DNA of 64,000 nt from Rana temporaria (lineage: Eukaryota; Chordata; Amphibia; Anura; Ranidae), in NCBI RefSeq assembly GCF_905171775.1, contig NC_053499.1:84903169-84967168 (forward strand). The letters run 5' to 3'. Within the stretch, counting starts at the first letter, position 1; each line of letters starts with the position of its first letter. The notes beneath the pieces were generated by a model. That model saw nothing but the letters and a program-made list of their open reading frames with translations. It was not told where the DNA came from and ran no database searches. Made by a program: the position numbers and the translations under genes. This document shows positions 44,298-55,700 of the stretch, piece after piece.

Positions 44298-44854
44298 AAA
44301 TGAGGGGTGTACCCTCCAGCCTCTGTGAAGGTCTGCAGGAGGAGCAGGCCCGGCAGACCCGCCATATAGGGGACATGGTGGGAGACTTGAGGCGGGTGGC
44401 GGACAGCCTGGCATCCTCCTCTGTGCAGCAGGCCCTCACCCTGTATGCTGAGCGGGGGAAACGAGATACTGAGAGCCTGGAGGAAGTTAGTGTGAACTGT
44501 GCAGCCATGGTGACCTGTATGGTTGAGCAGCAGGACGCCACCGCATTGCTCACAGCGGAGGTGAGCAGGTTGGCAGGTGCGGTGGAGGCCAACACTGCTG
44601 CTGTGCGGGAGGAGGGGAGATTAACCCGGCGGCACCACAGGAACATGACCACCCGGCAGATGCGGATGTTGGCACAGACCAACAATGTCCTCACCCGCCT
44701 GGCCAACGCCATGGAGGGCATGCAGGCACCACCTGCCAGGAGTGAGGAAGTAGGGGTTGATGCTCCTCCCCCCCTCCATCCCCACCCCATGCTCCATCCC
44801 CACCACAGGCTCAACCACGCCAACTGAGGAGCCAGAGCCGGGGCACCCTTGGCA

Positions 44855-45000
44855 CAGATTATGAGCTTTTATTTTGTTTGTGCTCAGATTATGAGCTTTT
44901 ATTTAGTTTATGCTCAGATTATGAGCTTTTATTTAGTTTATGCTCAGATTATGAGCTTTTATTTAGTTTATGCTCAGATTATGAGCTTTTTTATATTTTC
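44855..45000. repeat. 30-bp tandem repeat between the convergent Harbinger genes
   Basis: Five near-perfect copies of GCTCAGATTATGAGCTTTTA plus TTTAGTTTAT. Each unit contains the hairpin GCTCAGATTATGAGC. It lies between the 3' ends of the two genes. Confidence 0.8.
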
Positions 45001-45361
45001 ATTATGCTCAAAGTTTGAGTTTTTATTTTATTTTGTAGTCCCTACACACAGTGAGGAGTGTATACTACAGTGTGACTGGTGTGTGAATGGGGGGGTGGCA
45101 CTCCTGCTGGAAAAGGGGTGTCACCCTCTGCCATGTGAAAGGTGTATGAATGGACAGCAACATAATTGGAGCCTGGACGCGGCGTTGCTGCTCCCTGATA
45201 CCATGGGGTATCCTTGGGTCTAATCCAATTTTGGGTGCATGTGGGGTGTGTGTGCTAGGGACCACAGTGGTGTGCACGCGTGCATTCTACTTGTGACATG
45301 ATTATTGTGTGTGTTTAACGTGCAGAGACGTTCCACGAGACCATTCCTTATTGCTCTTCCC

Positions 45362-46415
45362 TCAGTAGAGGCATCTGAAACGGGACTTAAGGATGCCAAA
45401 TGTGCATTCCACCACTGCACGGGTACGTGCATGAGCTTCATTAAATCTTTCCTCTCCTGGGGTTTGGGGGTTCCGGAATGGAGTCATCATATGGGGTCCC
45501 AGTGCATATGCAGAGTCACCTGGAAGGGAAAAGACAGGAGGATGTTAGTCATGCATGTGCCCCTCGTGATGTCTGCATCATGGGGGGGACAGTCATACCT
45601 GACACCCATGTCACTCACCAATCAGCCAGTTGTCCCCATACACGTTCTGTTCAAATTCGGTGGGGATGGGGCTCTGACGGTAGATGAAACTGTCATGGCA
45701 GGACCCGGGGTGTTTGGCACGGACATGCCATAGGAGGCCAAGGGCATTCACGATCACCTGGACATTGATGGGATGCCAGTGCATCCTATTACAGTAGATA
45801 TGCTCTAGTTCACGGGGGGGGGGGGGGGGGGGGGCGTAGTGCCACATGGGTACAATCAATGGCCCCCACGGTGCATGGGAATCTTGCAATCTGATAGAAA
45901 TCTGTGATTGCCTTCTGCCGCAGGTCCTCCTGGGTGGGTTTGATAAATTGGTTGGCCATGCATCTCAGGATTGCAGGGATAACTTGGTGCACACACCTGC
46001 TCATGCTGGATTGGGACATCCCAGCCACAATTCCACCTGTGCGTTGAAAAGATCCACTTGCCAGGAAATGCAGGGTTGCCACTACCTTCACCAGTGGCTG
46101 CACTGCCTGTCCACGATGTGTCTGGCTGGTGATGTCATCATGAAGGATTGTGGCTAAATCCAGGATGACTTCAGGGCTGAATCTAAACATGCGATACACC
46201 TCAATATCACTCATGTCAAAGATGTTCCTGCGCACTCGGTATACCCTCTCCCGTGCCCTCCTACGAGTCGGTTCACTCTCTAGTATTGCTAGAACCATGG
46301 CTGCCCCTGGCATGTTGGCCCACAGATGTGAGGTCCAGAAAGTGTGGGTGCTCTGCTTGTTCAGCTTGTCCGTATTGGTGCTGCTGTAGTTGCTCTCCAG
46401 CTGACCTGTGGCCAT
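45362..46415 (-). pseudogene. PIF/Harbinger DDE transposase (HARBI1-like)
   Basis: From the ATG at 46415 the protein reads through MFRFSPEVILDLATILHDDI, GQAVQPLVKVVATLHFLASG and GMSQSSMSRCVHQVIPAI to VGAIDCTHV (first catalytic Asp). A run of about 20 G at 45817-45837 shifts the frame. PGSCHDSFIY (second Asp) and NWLIG follow. A 99-bp intron with GTGAGT/CCAG ends (45520-45618) is in phase, and the next exon gives DSAYALGPHMMTPFRNP and VVECTFGILKSRFRCLY (Glu). A stop at 45362 cuts it about 60 residues short of the family norm. The enzyme cuts and pastes the element at 3-bp sites. This copy cannot be made intact. Confidence 0.85.
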
Positions 46416-47656
46416 CTGTTGCTAACTTGCCCCTGCTTTTATAATGTGCAAATTTGCCCGGGCCGAACAGCTTGCGCGCTTTGTGCGCAAAATGCGCCTC
46501 ACACGCGCAAGTTTCTGAATCAGCGGTAGTTCCTCATTTGCATATTTGCTGAGGGAAAACCATGAGAGCGCAAGTTTCACCCTGTGCAAAAATGCCCCTT
46601 AATTGCGCCGGGGCAGAGAAACTGCGTCCGTGGAAAAATGCCTAATTTCAGGCTTAGCTTGCTTTCTGGGTCATCCGCAGATTTGCCTGGGCGTAAATCC
46701 GTACTTGCACGGCGCATATCGCGATTGCGTCCGCGCAAGTCGTACCTGAATCTGGGCCACTGTGGCTACAAGGATCCACAGGGGGCGTTTGCAAGGCCCC
46801 GCCCAGTCTGTGTATGTTGATTTATATCATCAGATCTAAGGAATCTATTTTATGTTTCCATAAAAGCTAAAATATTAGCGGCAGAGAGATGAAAATAATT
46901 CCTTTTGATGATACACATGTTGGGCTACACGTACATGTCAATCTGCATTTGTAGCATGTGTAGAATCCTAGAAAAATACACAAAACTGTTATATGGCGCC
47001 TGATTGCGGCAAGCAAGCAGTGATTGGCACGGTTGCAATCGGATTGATGCGCTGGTATGGGAAATCCAATCCATGACCCAGCAATCAGCGCCATTCTGGG
47101 CCAATTCGACTCTGGTAATTTCAGAACACAAAACATCTTGTGGGCTGAGACAGGAACACCCCCCAGGGTTGATTGGCCAAGGGTTAAAGAATAGCCAACA
47201 TCCATATCTCAATAAATGGAGTAGCCCGGGATATGAACAGTGTTCTTCCATGAAGCCAGTTCCAAACTGGGAAGTGCCCACATGTTCCAGTATGCTTCTG
47301 CTAACTGATAGACTTTGGTAAAGTTCAGAGGGAAGAGTGATTAACACTGGGATTCAAGCTTACAGGATAGCTAGAGGAACCCTAGAAGTGTGTAGTAATT
47401 GCTAGACTGTTTCCCAACCCTTAGCGTGCACCAGATTGTATGTAAGATTTGTATCTGCCTGTGTGTGGTCAGCTAGCTGGATTGGAGTGGAGTCTACCTC
47501 TAGTGGTGGCCAAAGGTAGTGTGGGCTGTAAAAGTATCACAGCCAGTCTTACATGTTCAGTAGAAATTCCTTCTTATTCCCTTAGTTCCTCATATAGCCC
47601 CGTCACGAAACGCCATTGCGGTTAGTTAGTTGCCATGAGCGAGCGCAATCATGACA

Positions 47657-47815
47657 TTTGCGTCTAGAGGAAAAAAGATTTCATCTCCATATACGGAAAG
47701 GTTTGTTCACAGTAAGAGCTTTAAAAATGTGGAACAGACTCCCTCCAGAGGTGGTTCTGGCCAGCTCAGTAGATTGCTTTAAGAAAGGCCTGGATACGTT
47801 CCTAAATGTACTTAA
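47657..47815 (+). pseudogene. CR1-B ORF2 terminal fragment
   Basis: RLEEKRFHLHIRKGLF then TVRALKMWNRLPPEVVLASS and CFKKGLDTFLN, the end of CR1 ORF2. It is cut by LTR element 2 on the left and the hAT on the right. The duplicated GTACTTAA at 47808-47815 is the hAT target site. Confidence 0.85.
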
Positions 47816-48389
47816 TAGGGATGAGCCGAACACCCCCCCGTTCGGTTCGCACCAGAACCTTCGAACAGACCGAACATTTAGAACCCCATTGACGTCAATG
47901 GGACTCGAACGTTCGAATTCAAAAGTGCTAATTTTAAAGCCCAATATGCAAGTTATTGTCGGAAAATGTCTTTGAGAACCCGGGTCTTGCCCCAGGGAAC
48001 ATGCATCAATAGAAAAAAAGTTTTAAAAACGGTAGTTTTTTCCGGAGCAGCGATTTTAATGATGCTTAAAGTGAAAAAAAAATATGAAAAATTCCTTTAA
48101 ATATTGTATCTGCTGGGTGTCTATAGTAGTGGCACATGCCTAGAACTGTCCCTGCACAAAATGAGATTACTATAAGAAAAAAGTCATTTAAGACTGCTTG
48201 CGGTTTAATGTAATGTCTGGTCCCTGCAATATGGATGAAAATCACTGAGAAAAATTGCATGGGTTTCCCCGCCCCCCTCCCCCAGGTCATTACAAGCCCC
48301 TTTGGCCCTATATACTTTGAACAGCAGTATACAGGCGGTGCAAACAAGACAGGGACTGTAGGTTTGTTGTTAAGTAGAATCTGTTTGTA

Positions 48390-49350
48390 ATTTTCAACTG
48401 GTACTTTTACAGTTCGGGACTGCGTCGCTTTAACAGACAATTGCGCTGTCGTGCGACGTGGCTCCCAAACAAACTTGGCGTCCTTTTTTCCCCACAAATA
48501 GAGCTTTCTTTTGGTGGTATTTGATCACCTCTGCGGTTTTTATTTTTTGCGCTATAAACAAAAATAGAGCGACAATTTTGAAAAAAATTCAATATTTTAC
48601 TTTTTGCTATAATAAATATCCCCCAAAAACATATATAAAAAATATTTTTTTCCTCAGTTTAGGCCGATACGTATTCTTCTACCTATTTTTGGTAAAAAAA
48701 AAATTGCAATAATCGTTTATCGGTTGGTTTGCGCAAAATTTATAGCGTTTACAAAATAGGGGATAGTTTTATTTTATTTTTATTTTTTTACTACTAATGG
48801 CGGCGATCATCGATTTTTTTCGTGACTGCGACATTATGGCGGACACTTCGGACAATTTTGACACATTTTTGGGACCATTGTCATTTTCACAGCAAAAAAT
48901 GCATTTAAATTGCATTCTTTATTGTGAAAATGACAGTTGCAGTTTGGGAGTTAAACACAGGGGGCGCTGTAACATTTAGTGTTCACTTAGTGTGTGTTTA
49001 CAACTGTAGGGGGGTGTGGCTGTAGGACTGATGTGATCGATCGAGTCTCCCTTATATAAGGGATCACTCGATCGATACGCCGCCACAGTGAAGCACGGGG
49101 AAGCCGTGTTTACACACGGCTCTCCCCGTTCTTCAGCTCCGGGGAGCGATCGCGACGGAGCGGCTATAAACGAATAGCCGCGCCGTCGTCCCAGATCGCT
49201 CCCCGAGGCTTATCGACCGCCACATGTAGCGGGGGGGGTCCCGATCGGACCCCCGACCCACGTCAAGCAGAGGACGTACAGGTACGTACATGTGCCTGTC
49301 CGTGCCATTCTGCTGACGTATATCTACATGAGGAGGTCGGCAAGTGGTTA
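48390..49350. other. AT-rich then GC-rich non-coding part of the hAT
   Basis: It includes TTTTGCGCTATAAACAAAAA, poly-T/A tracts, ATGGCGGCGATCATCG and, at its end, GGTCGGCAAGTGGTTAA, which looks like one end of another non-autonomous element. No partner end was found. The small open frames here are not convincing. Confidence 0.4.
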
Positions 49351-49928
49351 AAGTGTAGCTTGAGCCATAAAATCATTTTTTAAGCTTTTCTGAAAACATA
49401 GAGAAGGGTTATCACCCCTGAAACATTTGTTTTGCCATCTGTGTGCATCTGTTCAGAAGATTGCACCTCACTTTCTGTCCCAATGGACAAAAGATTTTTT
49501 TTTTTTTTTTTTTTGGTGAAACAAGGATTGGTGATAAAGCATCAGTGGACAGGAGACACCTTTTACAGAAGAGAATTTCCCTTCCTAGGGGTAGATTTCC
49601 TCTCACTTCCTGTTGTCTCCTTCCGTTTGCAAGTAGGAGTCGTTTGTAAGTTGAATGTTTGAAAGTAGGGGCCTGCCGTATATACTCTGCAGAAATTTGG
49701 GCCCTAGGTGTTGGTGTTGCCACAACACTGTAAGCCCTCACAGTTAGTCTTGGTGGGCACTGGAACGCCCGGCTGTGAAATATTAGATCAAGAATTGTAA
49801 TTATACGCCCCTGTTAAACAGGGGCAGAAAGATTGGGCCTTAGGCACTGATGCTGGTGCCACAACACTGCAACCCCTCACAGATACACTAGTTGGAGCAC
49901 ATCAATGAGCCCGCTGCAAAGCATTGCA

Positions 49929-52060
49929 TCAAAAATTGTAATTACACGCCCTGCTAAAATTGGGCCTTAGCCACTGGTGGCGGTGCCCAGAACCAACAAT
50001 GTTCTTGCAAGCTAGAGAAGGAAAAGGATATTCAGTCAGCATAACAGGATAGTCACTCAGCATTAGCATAGGCAGTCTCCAAGGGATCTGACATTTCAAA
50101 AAAATTGGGTCACTGAGGACGACATGATCCACAGCCATCTCATCCCAGCCACGTAAAAGTCCATGGGTTCCTTGGGACAGTAATTGATCCCTTGAAGACT
50201 GCTGCTGATGCTGAGTGCTAGGCTCCACCTCCATGCTGATACAATCCTCCTTCTCCTCCTCCTCCTCCTCGTCCTCTTCCTGTGCGCTAGGCGGGCAAGC
50301 AGGAGCACTGTCTGGATAAAGGGGGCCTTGAGAGGTAAGGAAGTCCTCCTCTTCCTCCCTCTGTTCTGCCTCAAGGGCCCTGTCCATTATTCCACGTAGT
50401 GTGTGCTCCAACATGTGAATAAGAGGGACAGTCTCACTGATGCATGCATTGTCACTGCTCACCATCCTCGTGGCCTCCTCAAATGGTGACAGGACAGTGC
50501 ATGCATCCCTGATCAAGGCCCACTGGCGTGGGGGAAAAAAACAAGCTCCCCTGACCCAGTTCTGCTGCCATATTGGTACAGGTACTCATTGATGGCCCTC
50601 TTCTGCGTGTGCAGCCGCTGCAACATGGCCAATGTAAAGTTCCATCTGGTGGGCATGTCACAGATTAGGCGGTTCTTGGAAAGGGTTGTATTCCCTTTGG
50701 AGGTCTGTCAGCCGAGCACTGGCATTATATGACCTTCGGAAATGCACACAGACTTTCCTGGCCTGCTTTAGGACATCCTGTAAGCCCAGGTACCTGCCCA
50801 AGAACCGCTGCACCACCAAATTCAGAACATGAGCAAAACAGGGCACATGGGTCAGTTGTCCCTGTCGCAGGCCAGAGAGGAGGTTGGTGCCATTGTTGCT
50901 AACCACCATTCCTGGCTTAAGCTGGCGTGGCGTCAACCACCTCTGAGCCTGCCCCTGCAGAGCTGACAGAACCTCTGCCCCAGAGTGGCTCCTGTCTCCC
51001 AAGCACACCAGCTCTAGCACCGCATGGCATCTCTTTGCCTGCATTCCTGCATAGCCCCTCGTACGCCTTAGGAGCACCGCTGGTTCCGAGGACACATCAG
51101 CACAGGAAGAGGCCACAGAGGAAGAAGAGGGGGTGGAGGAGAGAGGTGTGTCACAACCAGTAGTAGTGTTTTGGAGGCGTGGTGGCGGAACAACCTCCAA
51201 CACTACTGTACCTTGCCCTGCGTCCTTCCAGCTGCCAGCAGAGTCACCCAATGCGCCGTTAAAGAGAGGTAACGTCCCTGTCCATGCCTGCTGGACCATG
51301 AGTCAGCAGTAATATGCACCTTACCACTGACCGCCCTGTCCAGCGAGGCATGGACATTGCCTTCCACATGGCGGTAGAGAGCCGGAATCGTCTTCCGTGA
51401 GAAAAAGTGGCATTTGGGAACTTGCCACTGAGGTACCGCACATTCCACAAACTCACGGAAGGGGACAGAATCTACCAACTGAAAATGCAGCAGTTGAAGT
51501 GCTAGCAATTTCGCTAAGCTAGCACTCAACCGCTGGTCATGTGGATGGCTGGGAGAGTACTTATTTTGGCGCTGCAGCAGCTGGGGCAGGGAAATTTGTC
51601 TGGTACAATCTGCCATCGGTGTACCGATAGTAGATTGCCCGCATGTACTACTAGGTTGTGACATACCTAATTCTACACCTTCAGTCCTATCAGTGCAGGC
51701 TTCAGATAGGACTGAGAGTATAGTGGGGTTGGAGATCCCAGCTGATGAGGGGCAAGGGGAGGTCCGCTTTGTTCTTTGGTGTGGGTCTTTTAGGTATGCT
51801 TGCCAACGAACTGCATGGCAGGTCGACATATGTCTGGTCAAGCATGTGGTGCCCAAGCGGGTGATATTTTGGCCATGCGAGATACGCTTGAGACATATGT
51901 TGCAAATAGCAATGGTGCGATCTGATGCACATGTCTCAAAAAAGGCCCACACCAAAGAACTTTTGCAGTAATGCTGAGACACAGCAGCGCCCTGCACAGG
52001 CGTAGCTCTGCGTTGTAATGCAGTCGGTGTGCTGCCCTTAAGCTGGCCCCTGGAGGTCAT
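49929..52060 (-). pseudogene. hAT transposase, ZBED type, frameshifted
   Basis: The first part (52060-51203) has a BED-type zinc finger: VWAFFETCASDRTIAICNIC, then SHGQNITRLGTTCLTRHMST and CH. It continues through FREFVECAVPQW to HITADSWSSR, which holds the first catalytic Asp. A frameshift near 51230 leads to 51299-50658 with MVVSNNGTNLLSGL and THVPCFAHVLNLVVQRFLG (RNase H-like core and insertion region). A second break near 50660 leads to MPTRWNFTLAMLQRL, FFPPRQWALIRDACTVLSPF and an acidic run of Glu. It stops at 49929 without the C-terminal hATC signature. It would excise and insert hAT elements at 8-bp sites. Confidence 0.8.
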
Positions 52061-52668
52061 CCTGCCTCGCCGGAGATGTGTCTGTGCCTCCTCCTTCTCC
52101 TATCAGGCACCCATGTACAGTGAATGACCTCATCATCCCCTCCCTCCTCATCACTGTCAAAAACCTGGCAGTATGCTGCAGCTGGGGGAACATGACTGCC
52201 AGATTGCTGTCCTTCTTGGGCACCCCCTCTCTCTGGGCTCACATTATTGCCTTCCTCTATCTGTGTTCCATCATCGGAGCCTTCAAAACGCTGCGCATCT
52301 TCATGCAGCATGTACCCAACACTATGTTCAAACAGTTCGTGGGACTCTTCAGGAGGACATGGTGGGACTAGGGAAGGAGTAAGTGATGCCATTGGGCAGA
52401 GGGAAGAGGACGCCTTGGCAGGTACTTTTCCAGACAAAGTAAGCTCAGCCTGGGTGAGAGAGGATGAGGACGGCTTGGTCATCCACTCTACTAATTTGTC
52501 TATATGTTGAGGCTCAACACGGCCAGCTCCCGAAAACAAGGACGAGCGTGTCCAACGGCCACGTGCTGAAGAGGATGCACCGTGTCCACCACCAGCACTG
52601 TTGCCTCTAGACGCAGAGTCTGCTTTCCCTTGTGACTCTCTTCCTCTCCTTGTTGCCCTACCAGACAT
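52057..52668 (-). CDS. hAT-associated ORF1, 203 codons
   Basis: Open from ATG 52668 to TGA 52057. An Arg/Gly/Ser-rich start (MSGRATRRGRESQGKADS) is followed by HIDKLVEWMTKPSSSSLTQA, HELFEHSVGYMLHEDAQRF, an acidic DSDEEGGDDEVIH segment and an Arg-rich end. I recognise no enzyme domain. It lies directly upstream of the BED-finger ORF, with its TGA overlapping that ATG as ATGA. It is either the N-terminal regulatory part of one transposase split by a frameshift, or a separate coupled protein. Its first ~50 codons are duplicated at 54330-54477. Confidence 0.6.
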   Translation of the reverse strand: MSGRATRRGRESQGKADSASRGNSAGGGHGASSSARGRWTRSSLFSGAGRVEPQHIDKLVEWMTKPSSSSLTQAELTLSGKVPAKASSSLCPMASLTPSLVPPCPPEESHELFEHSVGYMLHEDAQRFEGSDDGTQIEEGNNVSPERGGAQEGQQSGSHVPPAAAYCQVFDSDEEGGDDEVIHCTWVPDRRRRRHRHISGEAG

Positions 52669-52739
52669 TATAATGGCCTGCAGAGGACAAAGTCAGTACA
52701 CACACTTCGTAGCTTTTGGTGCAAACTGCAGAGGACACG

Positions 52740-55700
52740 TGCAGTACACACCAAGTAGCTTTATGTGCAAACTAATAAGCACACTTGCAGCATACACCAA
52801 GTAGGTTTAGGTGAAAAGTAATGAGCACACTTGCACTATACACCAAGTGGGTTTAGGTGCAAAGTAATGAGCACACTTGCACTATACACCCAGTGGGTTT
52901 AGGTGCACAGTAATGAGCACACTTGTACTATACACCCAGTGGGTTTAGGTGCAAAGTAATCAGCACACTTGTAGTATACATCAAGTGGGTTTAGGTGCAA
53001 AGTAATGAGCACACTTGTAGTATACACCAAGTGGGTTTAGGTGCAAAGTAATCAGCACACTTGCACTATACACCAAGTGGGTTTAGGTGCAAAGTAATGA
53101 GCACACTTGTACTATACACCCAGTGGGTTTAGGTGCAAAGTAATGAGCACACTTGTAGTATACACCAAGTGGGTTTAGGTGCAAAGTAATCAGCACACTT
53201 GTAGTATACAGCAAGTGGGTTTAGGTGCACTGAGCACACAGGCACACTTGCACTATACACCAAGTGGGTTTAGGTGCAAAGTAATGAGCAAACTTGCAGT
53301 ATACACCAAGTGGGTTTAGGTGAAAAGTAATGAGCACACTTGTAGTATACACCAAGTGGGTTTGAGTGCAAAGTAATGAGCACACTTGTAGTATACACCA
53401 AGTGGGTTTAGGTGCAAAGTAATCAGCACACTTGTAGTATACAGCAAGTGGGTTTAGGTGCACTGAGCACACAGGCACACTTGCACTATACACCAAGTGG
53501 GTTTAGGTGCAAAGTAATGAGCAAACTTGCAGTATACACCAAGTGGGTTTAGGTCAAAAGTAATGAGCACACTTGTAGTATACACCAAGTGGGTTTGAGT
53601 GCAAAGTAATGAGCACACTTGTAGTATACACCAAGTGGGTTTAGGTGCAAAGCAATCAGCACACTTGCACTATACACCAAGTGGGTTTAGGTGCAAAGTA
53701 ATGAGCAAACTTGCAGTATACAGCAAGTGGGTTTAGGTGCACTGAGCACACGGGCACACTTGTAGTATACACCAAGTGGGTTTAGGTGCAAAGTAATGAG
53801 CAAACTTGCAGTATACAGCAAGTGGGTTTAGGTGCACTGAGCACACAGGCACACTTGCACTATACACCAAGTGGGTTTAGGTGCAAAGTAATGAGCAAAC
53901 TTGCAGTATACACCAAGTGGGTTTAGGTCAAAAGTAATGAGCACACTTGTAGTATACACCAAGTGGGTTTGAGTGCAAAGTAATGAGCACACTTGTAGTA
54001 TACACCAAGTGGGTTTAGGTGCAAAGCAATCAGCACACTTGCACTATACACCAAGTGGGTTTAGGTGCAAAGTAATGAGCAAACTTGCAGTATACAGCAA
54101 GTGGGTTTAGGTGCACTGAGCACACGGGCACACTTGTAGTATACACCAAGTGGGTTTAGGTGCAAAGTAATGAGCAAACTTGCAGTATACAGCAAGTGGA
54201 TTTAGGTGCACTGAGCACACGGGCAATACAACACGTGAGAACACTGCAGCTAGCACAATCAACTGCCTGACAGATTAGGAAGAACTAATCTAACTAAACT
54301 ATACAGTGTATAAATATATGTACAACAACGGCCAGCTCCCGAAAACAAGGACGAGCGTGTCCAACGGCCACGTGCTGAAGAGGATGCACCGTGTCCACCA
54401 CCAGCACTGTTGCCTCTAGACGCAGAGTCTGCTTTCCCTCGTGACTCTCTTCCTCTCCTTGTTGCCCTACCAGACATTATAATGGCCTGCAGAGGACAAA
54501 GTCAGTACACACACTTCGTAGCTTTTGGTGCAAACTGCAGAGAACACGTGCAGTACACACCAAGTAGCTTTATGTGCAAACTAATAAGCACACTTGCAGC
54601 ATACACTAAGTAGGTTTAGGTGAAAAGTAATGAGCACACTTGCACTATACACCAAGTGGGTTTAGGTGCAAAGTAATGAGCACACTTGCACTATACACCA
54701 AGTGGGTTTAGGTGCAAAGTAATGAGCACACTTGCACTATACACCCAGTGGGTTTAGGTGCACAGTAATGAGCACACTTGTACTATACACCCAGTGGGTT
54801 TAGGTGCAAAGTAATCAGCACACTTGTAGTATACACCAAGTGGGTTTAGGTGCAAAGTAATGAGCACACTTGTAGTATACACCAAGTGGGTTTAGGTGAA
54901 AAGTAATGAGCACACTTGTAGTATACACCAAGTGGGTTTGAGTGCAAAGTAATGAGCACACTTGTAGTATACACCAAGTGGGTTTAGGTGCAAAGCAATC
55001 AGCACACTTGCACTATACACCAAGTGGGTTTAGGTGCAAAGTAATGAGCAAACTTGCAGTATACAGCAAGTGGGTTTAGGTGCACTGAGCACACGGGCAC
55101 ACTTGTAGTATACACCAAGTGGGTTTAGGTGCAAAGTAATGAGCAAACTTGCAGTATACAGCAAGTGGATTTAGGTGCACTGAGCACACGGGCAATACAA
55201 CACGTGAGAACACTGCAGCTAGCACAAGTGGGTTTAGGTGCAAAGTAATGACCAAACTTGCAGTATACACCAAGTGGGTTTAGGTGAAAAGTAATGAGCA
55301 CACTTGTAGTATACACCAAGTGGGTTTGAGGTGTAATGAGCACACTTGCACTATACACCCAGTGGGTTTAGGTGCACAGTAATGAGCACACTTGTACTAT
55401 ACACCCAGTGGGTTTAGGTGCAAAGTAATCAGCACACTTGTAGTATACACCAAGTGGGTTTAGGTGCAAAGTAATGAGCACACTTGTAGTATACACCAAG
55501 TGGGTTTAGGTGCAAAGTAATCAGCACACTTGTAGTATACAGCAAGTGGGTTTAGGTGCACTGAGCACACAGGCACACTTGCACTATACACCAAGTGGGT
55601 TTAGGTGCAAAGTAATGAGCAAACTTGCAGTATACACCAAGTGGGTTTAGGTGAAAAGTAATGAGCACACTTGTAGTATACACCAAGTGGGTTTGAGTGC

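Larger units (their letters stand above)
37057..44827 (+). pseudogene. Harbinger Myb/SANT-like DNA-binding protein, interrupted
   Basis: The N-terminus (37057-37206) is a Lys run followed by FISAEMDILLAALTRHTAVL and KNTTVAQRRAIY. The frame is shifted once in the A-run at 37076-37090. After the foldback insertion it resumes at 43088 with EAITLDINALGIEERTWEDI, then KNFTDMRRRVRDKI, the W-containing helices of the Myb-like trihelix in PIF/Harbinger second proteins. An exon ends at 43349 (donor GGTAAGT) and the next starts at 43624 after CCACAG. It is acidic, with DDDDEAG. A further insertion (about 44052-44297) precedes a final helical segment (LQEEQARQTRHIGDMVGDL, 44298-44827). It helps bring transposase to the ends in active systems. 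Confidence 0.75.
36634..46758. mobile_element. PIF/Harbinger transposon with both genes
   Basis: Terminal inverted repeats GGCCCAGATTCAGGTA and TACCTGAATCTGGGCC, with an ACT target duplication (36631-36633, 46759-46761). The uninterrupted site is visible in the 5' LTR at about 28050-28065. It encodes a Myb-like DNA-binding protein on the plus strand and a DDE transposase on the minus strand, arranged tail to tail. Without the foldback inserted in the first gene it would be about 4.2 kb. Both genes are broken, so this copy is dead, but it identifies the probable mobiliser of the GGCCCAGATTC MITEs. Confidence 0.85.
27785..47656 (+). mobile_element. LTR retrotransposon 2 (non-autonomous, Ty3/Gypsy-type)
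   Basis: The 5' LTR is 27785-29339 and the interior 29340-35632. The 3' LTR starts at 35633 and ends at 47656 after two large insertions. CTTGC (27780-27784) and TTTGC (47657-47661) flank it as a 5-bp duplication with one change. A TTGGCGGCAGCGAGCGG primer-site-like sequence follows the 5' LTR, and a purine tract GGAAGGGGGAGA precedes the 3' LTR. The interior encodes a small gag, repeated protease-like modules and an unknown repeat protein. There is no RT, RNase H or integrase. Confidence 0.85.
35633..47656 (+). repeat. 3' LTR of LTR element 2, split by a MITE and a Harbinger transposon
   Basis: The LTR-proper segments are 35633-35861, 36588-36633 and 46759-47656. It begins TGTGACGAAATT and ends ATCATGACA. 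Alignment to the 5' LTR by eye is straightforward across both insertion points and defines their target duplications. Confidence 0.85.
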
